64,000 nucleotides of DNA from assembly GCF_000373645.1 (NCBI RefSeq), contig NZ_KB892019.1, positions 51,641-115,640 on the forward strand, written 5' to 3'. A program made the position numbers and the translations under genes. The notes beneath the pieces are model-generated. The model worked only from the letters and a program-made list of their open reading frames with translations. It was not told where the DNA came from and searched no databases. Positions 16,671 to 24,688 of the stretch are shown here, in pieces. The DNA is from Streptomyces sp. ATexAB-D23 (GTDB lineage: Bacteria > Actinomycetota > Actinomycetes > Streptomycetales > Streptomycetaceae). How positions within the stretch are numbered: position 1 is the first letter of the stretch; each line of letters starts with the position of its first letter.

Positions 16671-18500
16671 CTATCCTGCCGTGCCGCCCCCGGCGTCGTC
16701 CTCGGCGGCCCGCGCTTCGGCGGGCTGCGCCTGTTCGGCCAGCGCCACCGCCGTGCCGACCAGGCCGATGTGGCTGAAGGCCTGCGGGAAGTTGCCCAGC
16801 TGGCGCCCGGCCGCGGTGTCGTACTCCTCGGCGAGCAGGCCCACGTCGTTGCGCAGGGCCAGCAGCCGTTCGAAGAGTGCGGTGGCCTCGTCGGTGCGCC
16901 CGGTCATCCGCAGCGCGTCCGCCAGCCAGAACGAGCAGGCCAGGAACGCGCCCTCGCCGCCCGGCAGCCCGTCGATCGAGGTGCCGTCGGTGCTGTAGCG
17001 GCGCAGCAGGCCGTCGCTGCCCAGCTCGTCGCGTACGGCGTCCACCGTTCCGACCACGCGCGGGTCGTCCGGCGGCAGGAACCCGGTTCTGGCGATCAGG
17101 AGCGTCGCCGCGTCCAGTTCCCGGGAGCCGTACGACTGGGTGAAGGTGTTGCGCACCGGGTCGTAGCCCTTCTCGCACACCTCCCGGTGCACGGCGTCCC
17201 GCATCGCCCGCCAGCGGTCGGCGTCACCGGAGAGCGTGGGGTCCTCCTCCAGGCTGCGCACCGCGCGGTCGGCGGCGACCCAGGCCATCACCTTGGAGTG
17301 CACGAAGTGGCGGCGCCGGCCGCGGATCTCCCACAGCCCCTCGTCCGGCTCGCGCCAGGTGGACTCCAGGAACCCGAGCAGGCTGAGCTGGAGGCTCCAG
17401 GCGTGCGGTTTGTCGTCGAGACCCGCGTCCCGGGCCAGCCGGAGCGAGTCGATGACCTCCCCGTACACGTCGAGCTGGCGCTGACGCACCGCCGCGTTGC
17501 CGATCCGGACCGGGGCGGAGTTCTCGTAGCCGCGCAGCCACGGCAGCTCGGACTCGGGCAGTCTGCGCTCCCCGGCCAGGCCGTACATGATCTGGAGGTC
17601 GGCCGGGTCGCCGGCGACCGCGCGCAGCAGCCAGTCGCGCCAGGCGGCGGCCTCCTCCAGGTAGCCGGCCGAGATCAGCGCGCCGAGGGTGAGGGTGGAG
17701 TCGCGCAGCCAGCAGAAGCGGTAGTCCCAGTTCCGTACGCCGCCGATCTCCTCGGGCAGCGAGGTGGTGGGGGCCGCCACGATGCCGCCGGTCGGGCCGA
17801 AGGTGAGCGCCTTCAGGGTGATCAGCGACCGGATCACGGCGTCCCGGTAGGGCCCCTGGTACTTGCAGCGGGCCGACCACTCGGCCCAGTCGGACAGGGT
17901 GTTCTCCAGCGCCTCGTACGGGTCGACGAGCTTGGGGCGGGGCGAGTGCGAGGGGTGCCAGGTCAGCACGAAGGCCACCCGCTCGCCCGCCGAGACGCGG
18001 AACGAGGAGCAGGTCGAGAACTGCTGGCCCCACGTCTTGACCGGCGGTTCGCTGCGCAGCCAGGCGGAGTCCGGCCCCGCGACCGCCACCCGGTGGCCGT
18101 CCGAGCGGCGCATCCACGGCACGATGGAGCCGAAGTCGAAGCGGAGCCGGATCACCGAGGACATGTCGACGGTGCCGCTGACCCCCTCGACGATCCGCAT
18201 CACGTCCGGCTCCTTGTCGCGCTGCGGCATGAAGTCGATGACCTTGACGGTGCCGGTGCGCGTCTCCCAGTACGTCTCCAGGACGAGGGATTCGCCCGCG
18301 TAGGCACGCCGGGTGCAGGTGTCCGCGCCCTTGGGGGCGATCCGCCAGTGGCCGTTCTCCTCGTCGCCGAGCAGGGCGGCGAAGCAGGCGCCCGAGTCGA
18401 AGCGGGGCAGGCACAGCCAGTCGACAGAACCGTTTTTTCCGACCAGGGCGGCCGTCTGGAGATCGCCGATGAGGGCGTAGTCCTCGATGCGTGGGGTCAC
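16671..18500 (-). CDS. glycoside hydrolase family 15 protein (glucoamylase/trehalase-like)
   Basis: A 609-residue GH15 enzyme. The N-terminal beta-sandwich begins with the family signature IEDYALIGDLQTAALVGKNG and SVDWLCLPRFDS. The (alpha/alpha)6 barrel carries NWDYRFCWLRDSTLTLGAL, where acidic and aromatic residues bind sugar. The general acid and base are expected in the EPDEGLWEIRG and FSHIGLVG regions. Mycobacterial trehalases are of this type, and other members are glucoamylases. No signal peptide is present, so it acts in the cytoplasm, perhaps on trehalose or short glucans. It starts at GTG and is followed by the SDR gene after 4 nt. Confidence 0.9.
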   Translation of the reverse strand: MTPRIEDYALIGDLQTAALVGKNGSVDWLCLPRFDSGACFAALLGDEENGHWRIAPKGADTCTRRAYAGESLVLETYWETRTGTVKVIDFMPQRDKEPDVMRIVEGVSGTVDMSSVIRLRFDFGSIVPWMRRSDGHRVAVAGPDSAWLRSEPPVKTWGQQFSTCSSFRVSAGERVAFVLTWHPSHSPRPKLVDPYEALENTLSDWAEWSARCKYQGPYRDAVIRSLITLKALTFGPTGGIVAAPTTSLPEEIGGVRNWDYRFCWLRDSTLTLGALISAGYLEEAAAWRDWLLRAVAGDPADLQIMYGLAGERRLPESELPWLRGYENSAPVRIGNAAVRQRQLDVYGEVIDSLRLARDAGLDDKPHAWSLQLSLLGFLESTWREPDEGLWEIRGRRRHFVHSKVMAWVAADRAVRSLEEDPTLSGDADRWRAMRDAVHREVCEKGYDPVRNTFTQSYGSRELDAATLLIARTGFLPPDDPRVVGTVDAVRDELGSDGLLRRYSTDGTSIDGLPGGEGAFLACSFWLADALRMTGRTDEATALFERLLALRNDVGLLAEEYDTAAGRQLGNFPQAFSHIGLVGTAVALAEQAQPAEARAAEDDAGGGTAG

Positions 18501-18582
18501 GTTCTGGCGTCTTCCCGAACCTGGCCCCCGTTAAGCAGGCAGCCGGTGAGGAGAGGCGGGAGTCACCCCCGCGGGCCCGGCG

Positions 18583-19392
18583 TCACGCCTGCGCGGGCTC
18601 GGGCTCCGGTGTCGCGTCCTCGGCCGCGGCGGCAGCGGTGGCGGCCGCCGCGACCCGGTCGCGCTTCTCGCGCCGGGCCAGCACCACGAAGCCGACCGGG
18701 ACCCCGGCGGCGAACAGCCACCACTGCACGGCGTACGCCATGTGCGGGCCGATGGAGCTGTCGTCGGGGGCCTCGATCAGCTCGGGGGAGTTGTTCTCCG
18801 GCGCCGGACCGGTCTGCTCGATGTAGCCGCCGAGCACCGGGCGGGAGAGCAGCTCGGCCTGCTGGGCGCTGTTGATCAGCATCACCTGGCGGTCCGGGAG
18901 ATCCGAGATGTCCTTGATGCCGCTGGCGCCGGTCGTCTCGTCGGCCTTCAGCCGCCCGGTGACGGTCACCTCGCCCTTGGGTACCGGCGGTACGTCGGGG
19001 AAGGCGTGCTGGTCGGCGGCGGAGGGGACCCAGCCGCGGTTGACCAGGACCGTGCCGCCGCCCTTGAGGTCGAACGGGACCAGCACATGGACGCCGATGC
19101 TTCCGTCGGTCGCCGTCCGGCGGCGTACGACGACCTCGTGCTTCTCGTCGTACGTCCCGGTGGCCGTCACCGCGCGCCAGTAGTCGGAGCGCGGAACGGT
19201 GTGGCCGGGGGAGGTGAGCGCGGAGACGGGAACCGGGGCCGCCTTCAGGTTGCGCGAGATCAGGGCGTTCTGCGCGACCTTGTGCTCATGCCGGTGCAGC
19301 TGCCAGAAACCCAGCTCGACCATCGTGGGAATGAGGACGAGGGAGAGGAGGGCGAGGATCAGCCACTGCCGGGTCATCAGGAAGCGGTACAC
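18583..19392 (-). CDS. SURF1 family protein
   Basis: Cytochrome c oxidase assembly factor of 269 residues. It has the SURF1 topology: an N-terminal membrane helix (TRQWLILALLSLVLIPTMVELGFWQLHRH) and a C-terminal one (GPHMAYAVQWWLFAAGVPVGFVVLA), with a large extracytoplasmic domain between. Hallmarks are GFWQLHRHEHK, VLVNRGWVP and HMAYAVQWW. The GTG at 19392 gives MYRFLMTRQW, the usual start. An in-frame TTG at 19407 would add five residues. The tail is rich in Ala and Glu. Confidence 0.9.
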   Translation of the reverse strand: MYRFLMTRQWLILALLSLVLIPTMVELGFWQLHRHEHKVAQNALISRNLKAAPVPVSALTSPGHTVPRSDYWRAVTATGTYDEKHEVVVRRRTATDGSIGVHVLVPFDLKGGGTVLVNRGWVPSAADQHAFPDVPPVPKGEVTVTGRLKADETTGASGIKDISDLPDRQVMLINSAQQAELLSRPVLGGYIEQTGPAPENNSPELIEAPDDSSIGPHMAYAVQWWLFAAGVPVGFVVLARREKRDRVAAAATAAAAAEDATPEPEPAQA

Positions 19393-19463
19393 CCCACGAC
19401 GGTACAACCGGTCGTGGGGCGCATCGCGCAGGGGGTGGCCGAAGGGGCGGGCACCGGTTGATC

Positions 19464-19697
19464 TCAGACCTTGTCGACGATGCCCACCTTCCCCTCCGCG
19501 CGGGCGCAGTGCCCGCCGCAGAACCAGTGCCCGTCGACCTCGACGCCCTGGCCGATGACCTGGACCCGGCAGTGCTCGCAGATGGGCGCCATGCGGTGGA
19601 TGGCGCAGGCGAAGCAGTCGAAGACGTGCACCGCGCCCTGCGCGTGCACCTCGAAGGACATCCCGTAATCGTTTCCGCAGACCTCACAACGTGCCAT
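19464..19697 (-). CDS. small cysteine-rich zinc-ribbon protein
   Basis: A 77-residue protein with eight cysteines arranged as CEVC, CFAC, CEHC and CGGHC, plus several histidines. It is very likely a zinc-binding protein with two knuckles. The layout recalls prokaryotic metallothionein-like or zinc-ribbon domains, but I cannot name a family. There is no signal peptide. It lies between the exonuclease and SURF1 genes on the same strand. The role is unknown; metal storage or protein or nucleic-acid binding are possible. Confidence 0.85.
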   Translation of the reverse strand: MARCEVCGNDYGMSFEVHAQGAVHVFDCFACAIHRMAPICEHCRVQVIGQGVEVDGHWFCGGHCARAEGKVGIVDKV

Positions 19698-19761
19698 GCG
19701 CCACAGGGTGGGACGCGAGGGCGGCGGCGGGCGAGCGGAGGGCGGGCGAGTCGCCCCCGGT

Positions 19762-20766
19762 TCACTCCGATGACGGCGTCGGCGCCGGCACCTTCGCGAC
19801 GGCCGGGGCGACATCCCGCAGGAGATGGGTGAAGGCGCTCTCGTCCAGGATCGGCGTGCCGAACGACTTGGCCTTCACCGTCTTCGACGTCGCCGAGTCC
19901 GGGTCGTTGGTGACGAGCAGGCTGGTCAGCCGGGACACGCTGGTCGCCACATGCAGCCCGGCCTCCACGGCCCGGTCCTCCAGCAGTTCGCGGTCGACCG
20001 AGGTGTCCCCGGAGAACGCCACCCGCATGCCCTGCATGAGCGGTTTGTCCTTCTCGTACCGCCCCGGATTCGGATACGGGCAGGCCGGGCGCTTGCGCGA
20101 GGGCCGCCAGCTGTTCTGTCCCCCGTACGAGGAGGAGCCGGTCCGCGGGGTCACCGGTGAGTGGGACCACTCGGTCAGCGGACGGCACTCCAGCAGTGGC
20201 AGCCGCACCCCGCCCCGCGCCGCCGCGTGCAGGCTCGGGCGGAACGCCTCGGCCAGCACCCGGGCGTCGTCCAGCGCGTGGTGCGCGTGCTGCTGCACGA
20301 CCCCGAAGTGCTCGGCCAGCGACGCCAGCTTGTGGTTGGCCAGCGGCAGCCGCAGCTCCTTGGCGAGCGCGATGGTGCACAGTCGCTGCCGCACCGGCGC
20401 GGTCACCGACGCCCGCGCGTACTCCCGCGCCAGCATCGACCAGTCGAACGCGGCGTTGTGCGCGACGAGCACCCGGTCCGCGAGCCGCTCCGACAACTCG
20501 GCGGCGACCTCGGGGAAGAGCGGGGCGCCCTCCAGCACCTCGCTCGTCAGCCCGTGGATCCAGACCGGCCCGGGATCGCGCTCCGGATTGACGAGTGTGT
20601 ACCAGTGGTCCTCGACATCGCCCCGCGCGTCCAGGCGGTAGACGGCCGCGGACACTATCCGGTCGTCCCGGGCGAGCCCGGTGGTCTCCACGTCGACGAC
20701 CGCGTACCCCTGCGGGTAGGCGGCCGGCCATGGTGCTGCGGTCTGCGGGTCGTCGAGCATGGTCAC
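19762..20766 (-). CDS. DEDDh exonuclease with C-terminal BRCT domain
   Basis: A 334-residue protein. The N-terminal domain is a DnaQ/epsilon-type 3'-5' exonuclease: ExoI motif VVDVETTGL (about residues 22-30), ExoII with LVAHNAAFDWSML and ExoIII with HHALDDARVLAEAF. A linker follows, then a BRCT domain (GMRVAFSGDTSVDRELLEDRAVEAG, TSLLVTNDPDSATSKTVKAKSFGTPILDE). This combination is common in actinobacteria and suggests nicked-DNA or repair-linked trimming rather than replication proofreading. Start is GTG at 20766, with an ATG two codons later as alternative. Confidence 0.9.
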   Translation of the reverse strand: MTMLDDPQTAAPWPAAYPQGYAVVDVETTGLARDDRIVSAAVYRLDARGDVEDHWYTLVNPERDPGPVWIHGLTSEVLEGAPLFPEVAAELSERLADRVLVAHNAAFDWSMLAREYARASVTAPVRQRLCTIALAKELRLPLANHKLASLAEHFGVVQQHAHHALDDARVLAEAFRPSLHAAARGGVRLPLLECRPLTEWSHSPVTPRTGSSSYGGQNSWRPSRKRPACPYPNPGRYEKDKPLMQGMRVAFSGDTSVDRELLEDRAVEAGLHVATSVSRLTSLLVTNDPDSATSKTVKAKSFGTPILDESAFTHLLRDVAPAVAKVPAPTPSSE

Positions 20767-20880
20767 AGAGAATACGGGCCACGACCGACAGTCCCCTATT
20801 CGGCTGCCGCCCCGGTCCCTGGCGGACCGTCACCCGGGCCGTACGCGTCCGGCGGCGCCGCGGGGTGAGACCATCCCGGG

Positions 20881-21594
20881 ATGACGCGAACCCCGGCGCA
20901 CGACGAACCCCACGGAACCGGTCTGGGGGCCCGGCTGAACTGGCTGCGGGCCGCCGTGCTCGGGGCGAACGACGGTGTGGTCTCCACCGCCGGGCTCGTC
21001 GTGGGCGTCGCAGGCGCGACCGACGACCGGGGCGCCCTGCTCACGGCGGGGCTGGCCGGGCTGCTGGCCGGGTCCCTGTCGATGGCGGCGGGCGAATACG
21101 TGTCGGTCTCCACCCAGCGCGACTCGGAGAAGGCGGCGCTGGCGACCGAGAAGCGCGAGCTCCAGGAGACACCGGAGGCGGAACTCGCCGAGCTGACAGG
21201 GCTGCTGGAGGGCAAGGGGCTCAGCCGCGAGGTCGCCCGCGAGGCCGCGGTCCAGCTCACCGAGCGCGACGCGCTGCGCGCCCACGCGGAGGTCGAACTG
21301 GGCATCGACCCGGACGACCTCACCAACCCGTGGCACGCGGCGGGCGCCAGTTTCCTCGCCTTCACGGTGGGAGCACTGCTGCCCCTGCTGGCCATCGTGC
21401 TGCCGCCCTCCTCCCTGCGGGTGCCGGTGACCGTGCTGTCGGTCCTCGCGGTGCTGGCCGTGACCGGCTGGTGGAGCGCCCGGCTGGGCGAGGCGGCGGC
21501 AGGGCCCGCGGTGCTGCGGAACATGGGCGGGGGAGCGGTGGCCATGGCCGTGACGTACCTGGCGGGGCACCTGCTGGGGGCGGCCGGGGTCTGA
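20881..21594 (+). CDS. VIT1/CCC1 family transporter
   Basis: A 237-residue membrane protein of the vacuolar iron transporter family, which moves Fe2+ or Mn2+. The first membrane helix has the signature LGANDGVVSTAGLVVGVAG, the second GLLAGSLSMAAGEYVSVSTQRD. A cytoplasmic helical metal-binding segment (EKRELQETPEAELAELTGLLE) comes next, then three C-terminal helices. Bacterial members lacking a vacuole probably export excess metal. It is divergent from the exonuclease gene. Confidence 0.9.
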   Translation: MTRTPAHDEPHGTGLGARLNWLRAAVLGANDGVVSTAGLVVGVAGATDDRGALLTAGLAGLLAGSLSMAAGEYVSVSTQRDSEKAALATEKRELQETPEAELAELTGLLEGKGLSREVAREAAVQLTERDALRAHAEVELGIDPDDLTNPWHAAGASFLAFTVGALLPLLAIVLPPSSLRVPVTVLSVLAVLAVTGWWSARLGEAAAGPAVLRNMGGGAVAMAVTYLAGHLLGAAGV

Positions 21595-21716
21595 CGGCGC
21601 GCGGCCGTGCGGCGCACCCGCTGTCGGAACTCACCAAAGACCGCTGACACCACGTCTCACATACTTGTTGGTAACAACGTCTAGCACCCGGCCGGACCCC
21701 GCTCTACGGTGCAGGT

Positions 21717-22613
21717 ATGCCGACGAACCTGCCCGACGTAGTGCTCTGGTCCATACCGGCCTTCGTGCTGCTCACCGTCCTGGAAATGGCGCTGCACCAC
21801 TTCCACCCGGACGAGGAGGCCGCCGGGTACGAGGCGAAGGACGCCGCCACCAGCATCACCATGGGGCTGGGCAGCCTGGTCTTCGACCTGATGTGGAAAG
21901 TACCCATCGTCGCCGTCTACACCGCCGTGTACGAGCTGACGCCACTGCGCGTTCCGGTCCTGTGGTGGACCGTCCTGCTGATGCTGCTCGCGCAGGACTT
22001 CTTCTACTACTGGTCCCACCGCGGCCACCACGTCATCCGCATCCTGTGGGCGTGCCACGTGGTCCACCACTCCAGCCGGAAGTTCAACCTCTCCACCGCG
22101 CTGCGCCAGCCCTGGACCTCGCTGACCTCCTGGCCGTTCTACCTGCCGCTCATCGCGTGCGGGGTGCACCCGGCGGCGCTCGCGTTCTGCTCGTCGGCCA
22201 ATCTCGTGTACCAGTTCTGGGTGCACACCGAGCGCGTCGGGAAGCTGCCCCGGCCCTTCGAGTACGTGCTGAACACGCCGTCCCACCACCGGGTGCACCA
22301 CGCCTCGCAGGGCGGCTACCTCGACCGCAACTTCGGCGGCATCCTCATCGTGTGGGACCGGTGGTTCGGTTCGTTCGCCTCGGAGACGGTACGGCCGGTG
22401 TACGGGCTCACCAAGAACATCGAGACGTACAACCCGCTGCGGGTCGCCACCCACGAGTACGCCGCCATCGCCCGTGACGTGCGCGCGGCGGGCAGCTGGG
22501 GCGAGCGGGCCGGGCGGGTCTTCCGCGGACCGGGCTGGCAGCCGGCCGGAGCGCCCACCGTGCCCGCGTCCGCCGCACCCGTCGCCGCTCCGGCACCGGA
22601 GCGCACCGGATGA
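21717..22613 (+). CDS. sterol desaturase / fatty-acid hydroxylase family protein
   Basis: A 298-residue membrane di-iron enzyme. The histidine clusters of the superfamily are present: SHRGHH (about residues 100-105), HVVHHSS (117-123), and SHHRVHH (about 189-195). Four or more hydrophobic helices surround them. Substrates in the family include fatty acids, sterols and ether lipids (alkylglycerol monooxygenase). The last 30 residues are Pro/Ala-rich. Its stop overlaps the start of a lysoplasmalogenase (ATGA), which favours ether-lipid metabolism. An AT-rich inverted repeat TTGTT-GGT-AACAA lies 40 bp upstream (21665-21677). Confidence 0.88.
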   Translation: MPTNLPDVVLWSIPAFVLLTVLEMALHHFHPDEEAAGYEAKDAATSITMGLGSLVFDLMWKVPIVAVYTAVYELTPLRVPVLWWTVLLMLLAQDFFYYWSHRGHHVIRILWACHVVHHSSRKFNLSTALRQPWTSLTSWPFYLPLIACGVHPAALAFCSSANLVYQFWVHTERVGKLPRPFEYVLNTPSHHRVHHASQGGYLDRNFGGILIVWDRWFGSFASETVRPVYGLTKNIETYNPLRVATHEYAAIARDVRAAGSWGERAGRVFRGPGWQPAGAPTVPASAAPVAAPAPERTG

Positions 22614-23311
22614 GCGACGGCCCCGCGCCCGAGCGGCGCGAACGGTACGCACGGCCCCTGCTCATCGCCTTCCTCATCGCCTGCGCCGCCGACCTCGTCG
22701 GCGTACTCACCGGCCCCGACGCCCTCCACCTGGTGGCCAAGCCGCTCCTGATGCCGCTGCTCGCCGGGTACGCCGTCGCGCGGGGCGGACCCCGGCTGCT
22801 GACCGCCGCGCTGCTGTGCGGCTGGGCCGGTGACGTGTTCCTGCTCGCCGACTCCGATCCCGCCTTCCTCGTCGGGATGGCCGGATTCGCCGCCGGGCAC
22901 GTCTGCTACCTGGTGCTGTTCGGGCGGGCGCGCGGGGCGCTGCTGCCGGCGATCGGGTACGCCGTCGTACTGAGTGTCTTCGTGGCCCTGCTCTGGGACG
23001 GGCTGCCGGGCGGGCTGCGGGTGCCGATGGCGGGCTACAGCCTGCTGCTGACCGCCATGGCCTACCGCGCCGGCGTCCTCGGCCGCTACGCGGCGACCGG
23101 CGGGGCTCTCTTCCTGCTCTCCGACGCGCTGATCGCGACCGGTGTCGCTGACTGGCCGCGGCTGCCGGGCCACGGCTTCTGGGTGATGCTCACCTATGTG
23201 GCCGCGCAGTTCCTGCTGACCCTGGGCGCGCTCGCCGCGGGGCGCGGGGGCGGCCGGCCGCCGCGGGCCACGGAGCCGCCTCCGGTCAGCCGGTCAGCCG
23301 GACCCCGCTGA
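22610..23311 (+). CDS. lysoplasmalogenase (YhhN/TMEM86 family)
   Basis: A 233-residue integral membrane protein with about seven or eight helices. Family motifs include KPLLMPLLAG near residue 40, LLCGWAGDVFLL near residue 64 with a conserved acid, and GALFLLSDALIA near residue 165 with a second acid. Members hydrolyse the vinyl-ether bond of lysoplasmalogens. It is coupled by an ATGA overlap to the hydroxylase-family gene. Its end overlaps the end of the convergent PNPOx gene by 26 bp. Confidence 0.87.
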   Translation: MSDGPAPERRERYARPLLIAFLIACAADLVGVLTGPDALHLVAKPLLMPLLAGYAVARGGPRLLTAALLCGWAGDVFLLADSDPAFLVGMAGFAAGHVCYLVLFGRARGALLPAIGYAVVLSVFVALLWDGLPGGLRVPMAGYSLLLTAMAYRAGVLGRYAATGGALFLLSDALIATGVADWPRLPGHGFWVMLTYVAAQFLLTLGALAAGRGGGRPPRATEPPPVSRSAGPR

Positions 23312-23777
23312 CCAGGTCGGGGCTGATGCGTACCGCGGCCTCCACCGGCCGGTCCGGCCAGGGTCTGATCAGCCGCCGGTACCGCAGCAGGGCCTCCGGT
23401 TCGGTGACGGGACGGCAGTACCCCGTGGCGACGACGCTCCAGCCCAGATGGGTCAGCGGATCGATGTCGTCGGCCTGGTAGGCGACGACGACCCCCGCGT
23501 CGCCGTGCCGGCGGACCTGGCGGAAGAGGTCCGATTCGTGGTGGGTCCGGATGACGATCCGGCCGCCGTCCAGCAGGTGGTTCACCGGGCGGATCGCGGG
23601 CAGCGCCCGCCGGGTGAAGACGATCCGTCCGAGGGGCGCACCGCCGAGCAGCGCGAGTGCCTGACCGGCCGTCAGCTCGACCCTGCGCCGGGGCGCGCCG
23701 GGATCCGGTACCAGAGGGGGCGCGGGCTCCGCCGCCCGCGCGGACGTCCGGGACGACTGATGCCGTATGTGGCTCAT
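23286..23777 (-). CDS. pyridoxamine 5'-phosphate oxidase family protein (flavin-binding split barrel)
   Basis: A 163-residue protein with a disordered N-terminal 30 residues, then a FMN/F420-type split barrel: GGAPLGRIVFTRRALPAIRPVNHLLDGGRIVIRTH, GVVVAYQADDID and WSVVATGYCRPV. Proteins of this pattern are abundant in DevR-controlled low-oxygen regulons of actinobacteria. The exact substrate is unknown. The ATG at 23777 is followed upstream by two copies of the GGGCC-N4-GGCCC box about 70-100 bp away. Its 3' end overlaps the lysoplasmalogenase tail. Confidence 0.85.
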   Translation of the reverse strand: MSHIRHQSSRTSARAAEPAPPLVPDPGAPRRRVELTAGQALALLGGAPLGRIVFTRRALPAIRPVNHLLDGGRIVIRTHHESDLFRQVRRHGDAGVVVAYQADDIDPLTHLGWSVVATGYCRPVTEPEALLRYRRLIRPWPDRPVEAAVRISPDLVSGVRLTG

Positions 23778-23847
23778 GGTGCGGCCTCGTCTTCCTCGGT
23801 CTGCCCGCCTGCCGCCCGAGTACACCGTGTGCCGCCGCCCGGCGGAA

Positions 23848-23876
23848 GGGCCGAACGGCCCGGGGCCGAACGGCCC
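23848..23876. promoter_or_regulatory. tandem Dos-box-like operators
   Basis: GGGCCGAACGGCCC occurs twice, at 23848-23861 and 23863-23876, one helical turn and a half apart. Each is an inverted repeat GGGCC-N4-GGCCC. They lie between the PNPOx and SLOG genes. The 14-bp length and GGG...CCC ends resemble the mycobacterial DevR box GGGACTTTNGNCCC. Confidence 0.6.
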
Positions 23877-24017
23877 TAGCCGGGCCGGGTCCCCGCTGGG
23901 TTCACTCGGGTGTCGCGTGCCTGGGCACCGGTCCGACGGCGGCTCCGGTGGCCGGGCCCAGGCATGCGACACGCTCCGCCGGACGGGCGGGACGCAGACG
24001 CGCGGGAGGGGAACGCG

Positions 24018-24497
24018 GTGATCGCGGTCGTCGGGCACAGGGACCTCAGCAACAGGACCCTGGAACTGGTGGAGGCCGAGCTGAGAGCGCGGCTGGAACG
24101 TCTCGCGGAGGGCGCGGCGGCCTTCGTACGGGCCGGAGCCGGGCTGCCCCTGGTGGTCGGGCGGGCCGCCCGGGAGGCCGGCCGGAAGCTGGCCGTCCTG
24201 CTGCCGGCCCAGGGCGTGGTGCCCGGACCCCTGCCCGAGCGGGACCGGCGGGCCACGGGCGAACTGCTCGTCCTGGCCGAACAGGTACGGCTCCTGGCCT
24301 TCGACGCGGCCGACCGGGATGCCTGTGTCGGCGCCGACGAACGCCTGGTCGAGGAGAGCCGGACCGTGTTCGCCGTGTGGGACGGTTCGCACTCCGACGG
24401 CCGGGACGCCACCGCGCATCTGGTCGCCTTCGCCCGTGCGCGGGGAATCCGGGTCGAGATCGTCTGGCCCGAGGGCTCCGCACGGGTGCGGGCGTGA
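24018..24497 (+). CDS. SLOG-like nucleotide-binding protein
   Basis: A 159-residue protein beginning VIAVVGHRDLSNRTLELVEAEL. This is typical of SLOG/Rossmann-like proteins of the DprA/LOG superfamily, which bind nucleotides or their derivatives. A central glycine-rich turn (AGAGLPLVVGRAAREAGRKLAVLLP) and a final strand-helix unit (SRTVFAVWDGSHSDGRDATAHLVAFA) fit the fold. The GTG is chosen because GAGGGG lies 7 nt before it. It could sense or hydrolyse a nucleotide signal. The two boxes upstream suggest it belongs to the DevR-like regulon. Confidence 0.7.
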   Translation: MIAVVGHRDLSNRTLELVEAELRARLERLAEGAAAFVRAGAGLPLVVGRAAREAGRKLAVLLPAQGVVPGPLPERDRRATGELLVLAEQVRLLAFDAADRDACVGADERLVEESRTVFAVWDGSHSDGRDATAHLVAFARARGIRVEIVWPEGSARVRA

Positions 24498-24688
24498 CGG
24501 TGGCGGAGCGCGGGCCGGGGACGGCCACGGCGAGGGACGCGCCCGACGCCGGCGGGCGTCCGGACCGCGGGGCGCGGCGGGGGTTCGGACGGCTGCTGGT
24601 GACCACCGTGGTGCCGGTGACCTGGTGCCTGATGATCCTCACACCGGCAGGCACCCGGTTCTGGCCGCACCGGCAGACGCTTCTGTGA
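24494..24688 (+). CDS. possible 64-residue single-span membrane protein
   Basis: A frame starting GTGA-coupled to the SLOG gene encodes 64 residues: a charged, Gly/Asp-rich first half, then one hydrophobic segment (LLVTTVVPVTWCLMILTP) and a basic tail. Its last 50 bp overlap the end of the convergent flavohemoprotein gene. The coupling and the membrane helix argue for a real gene; the overlap and poor family recognition argue against. Confidence 0.4.
   Translation: MTVAERGPGTATARDAPDAGGRPDRGARRGFGRLLVTTVVPVTWCLMILTPAGTRFWPHRQTLL

Noticed and set aside
15911..18500. Secondary-metabolite gene cluster (SDR plus glycosidase)
   Set aside because: No synthase, carrier protein or tailoring set nearby; fabG-fabI and the other SDR are primary metabolism.
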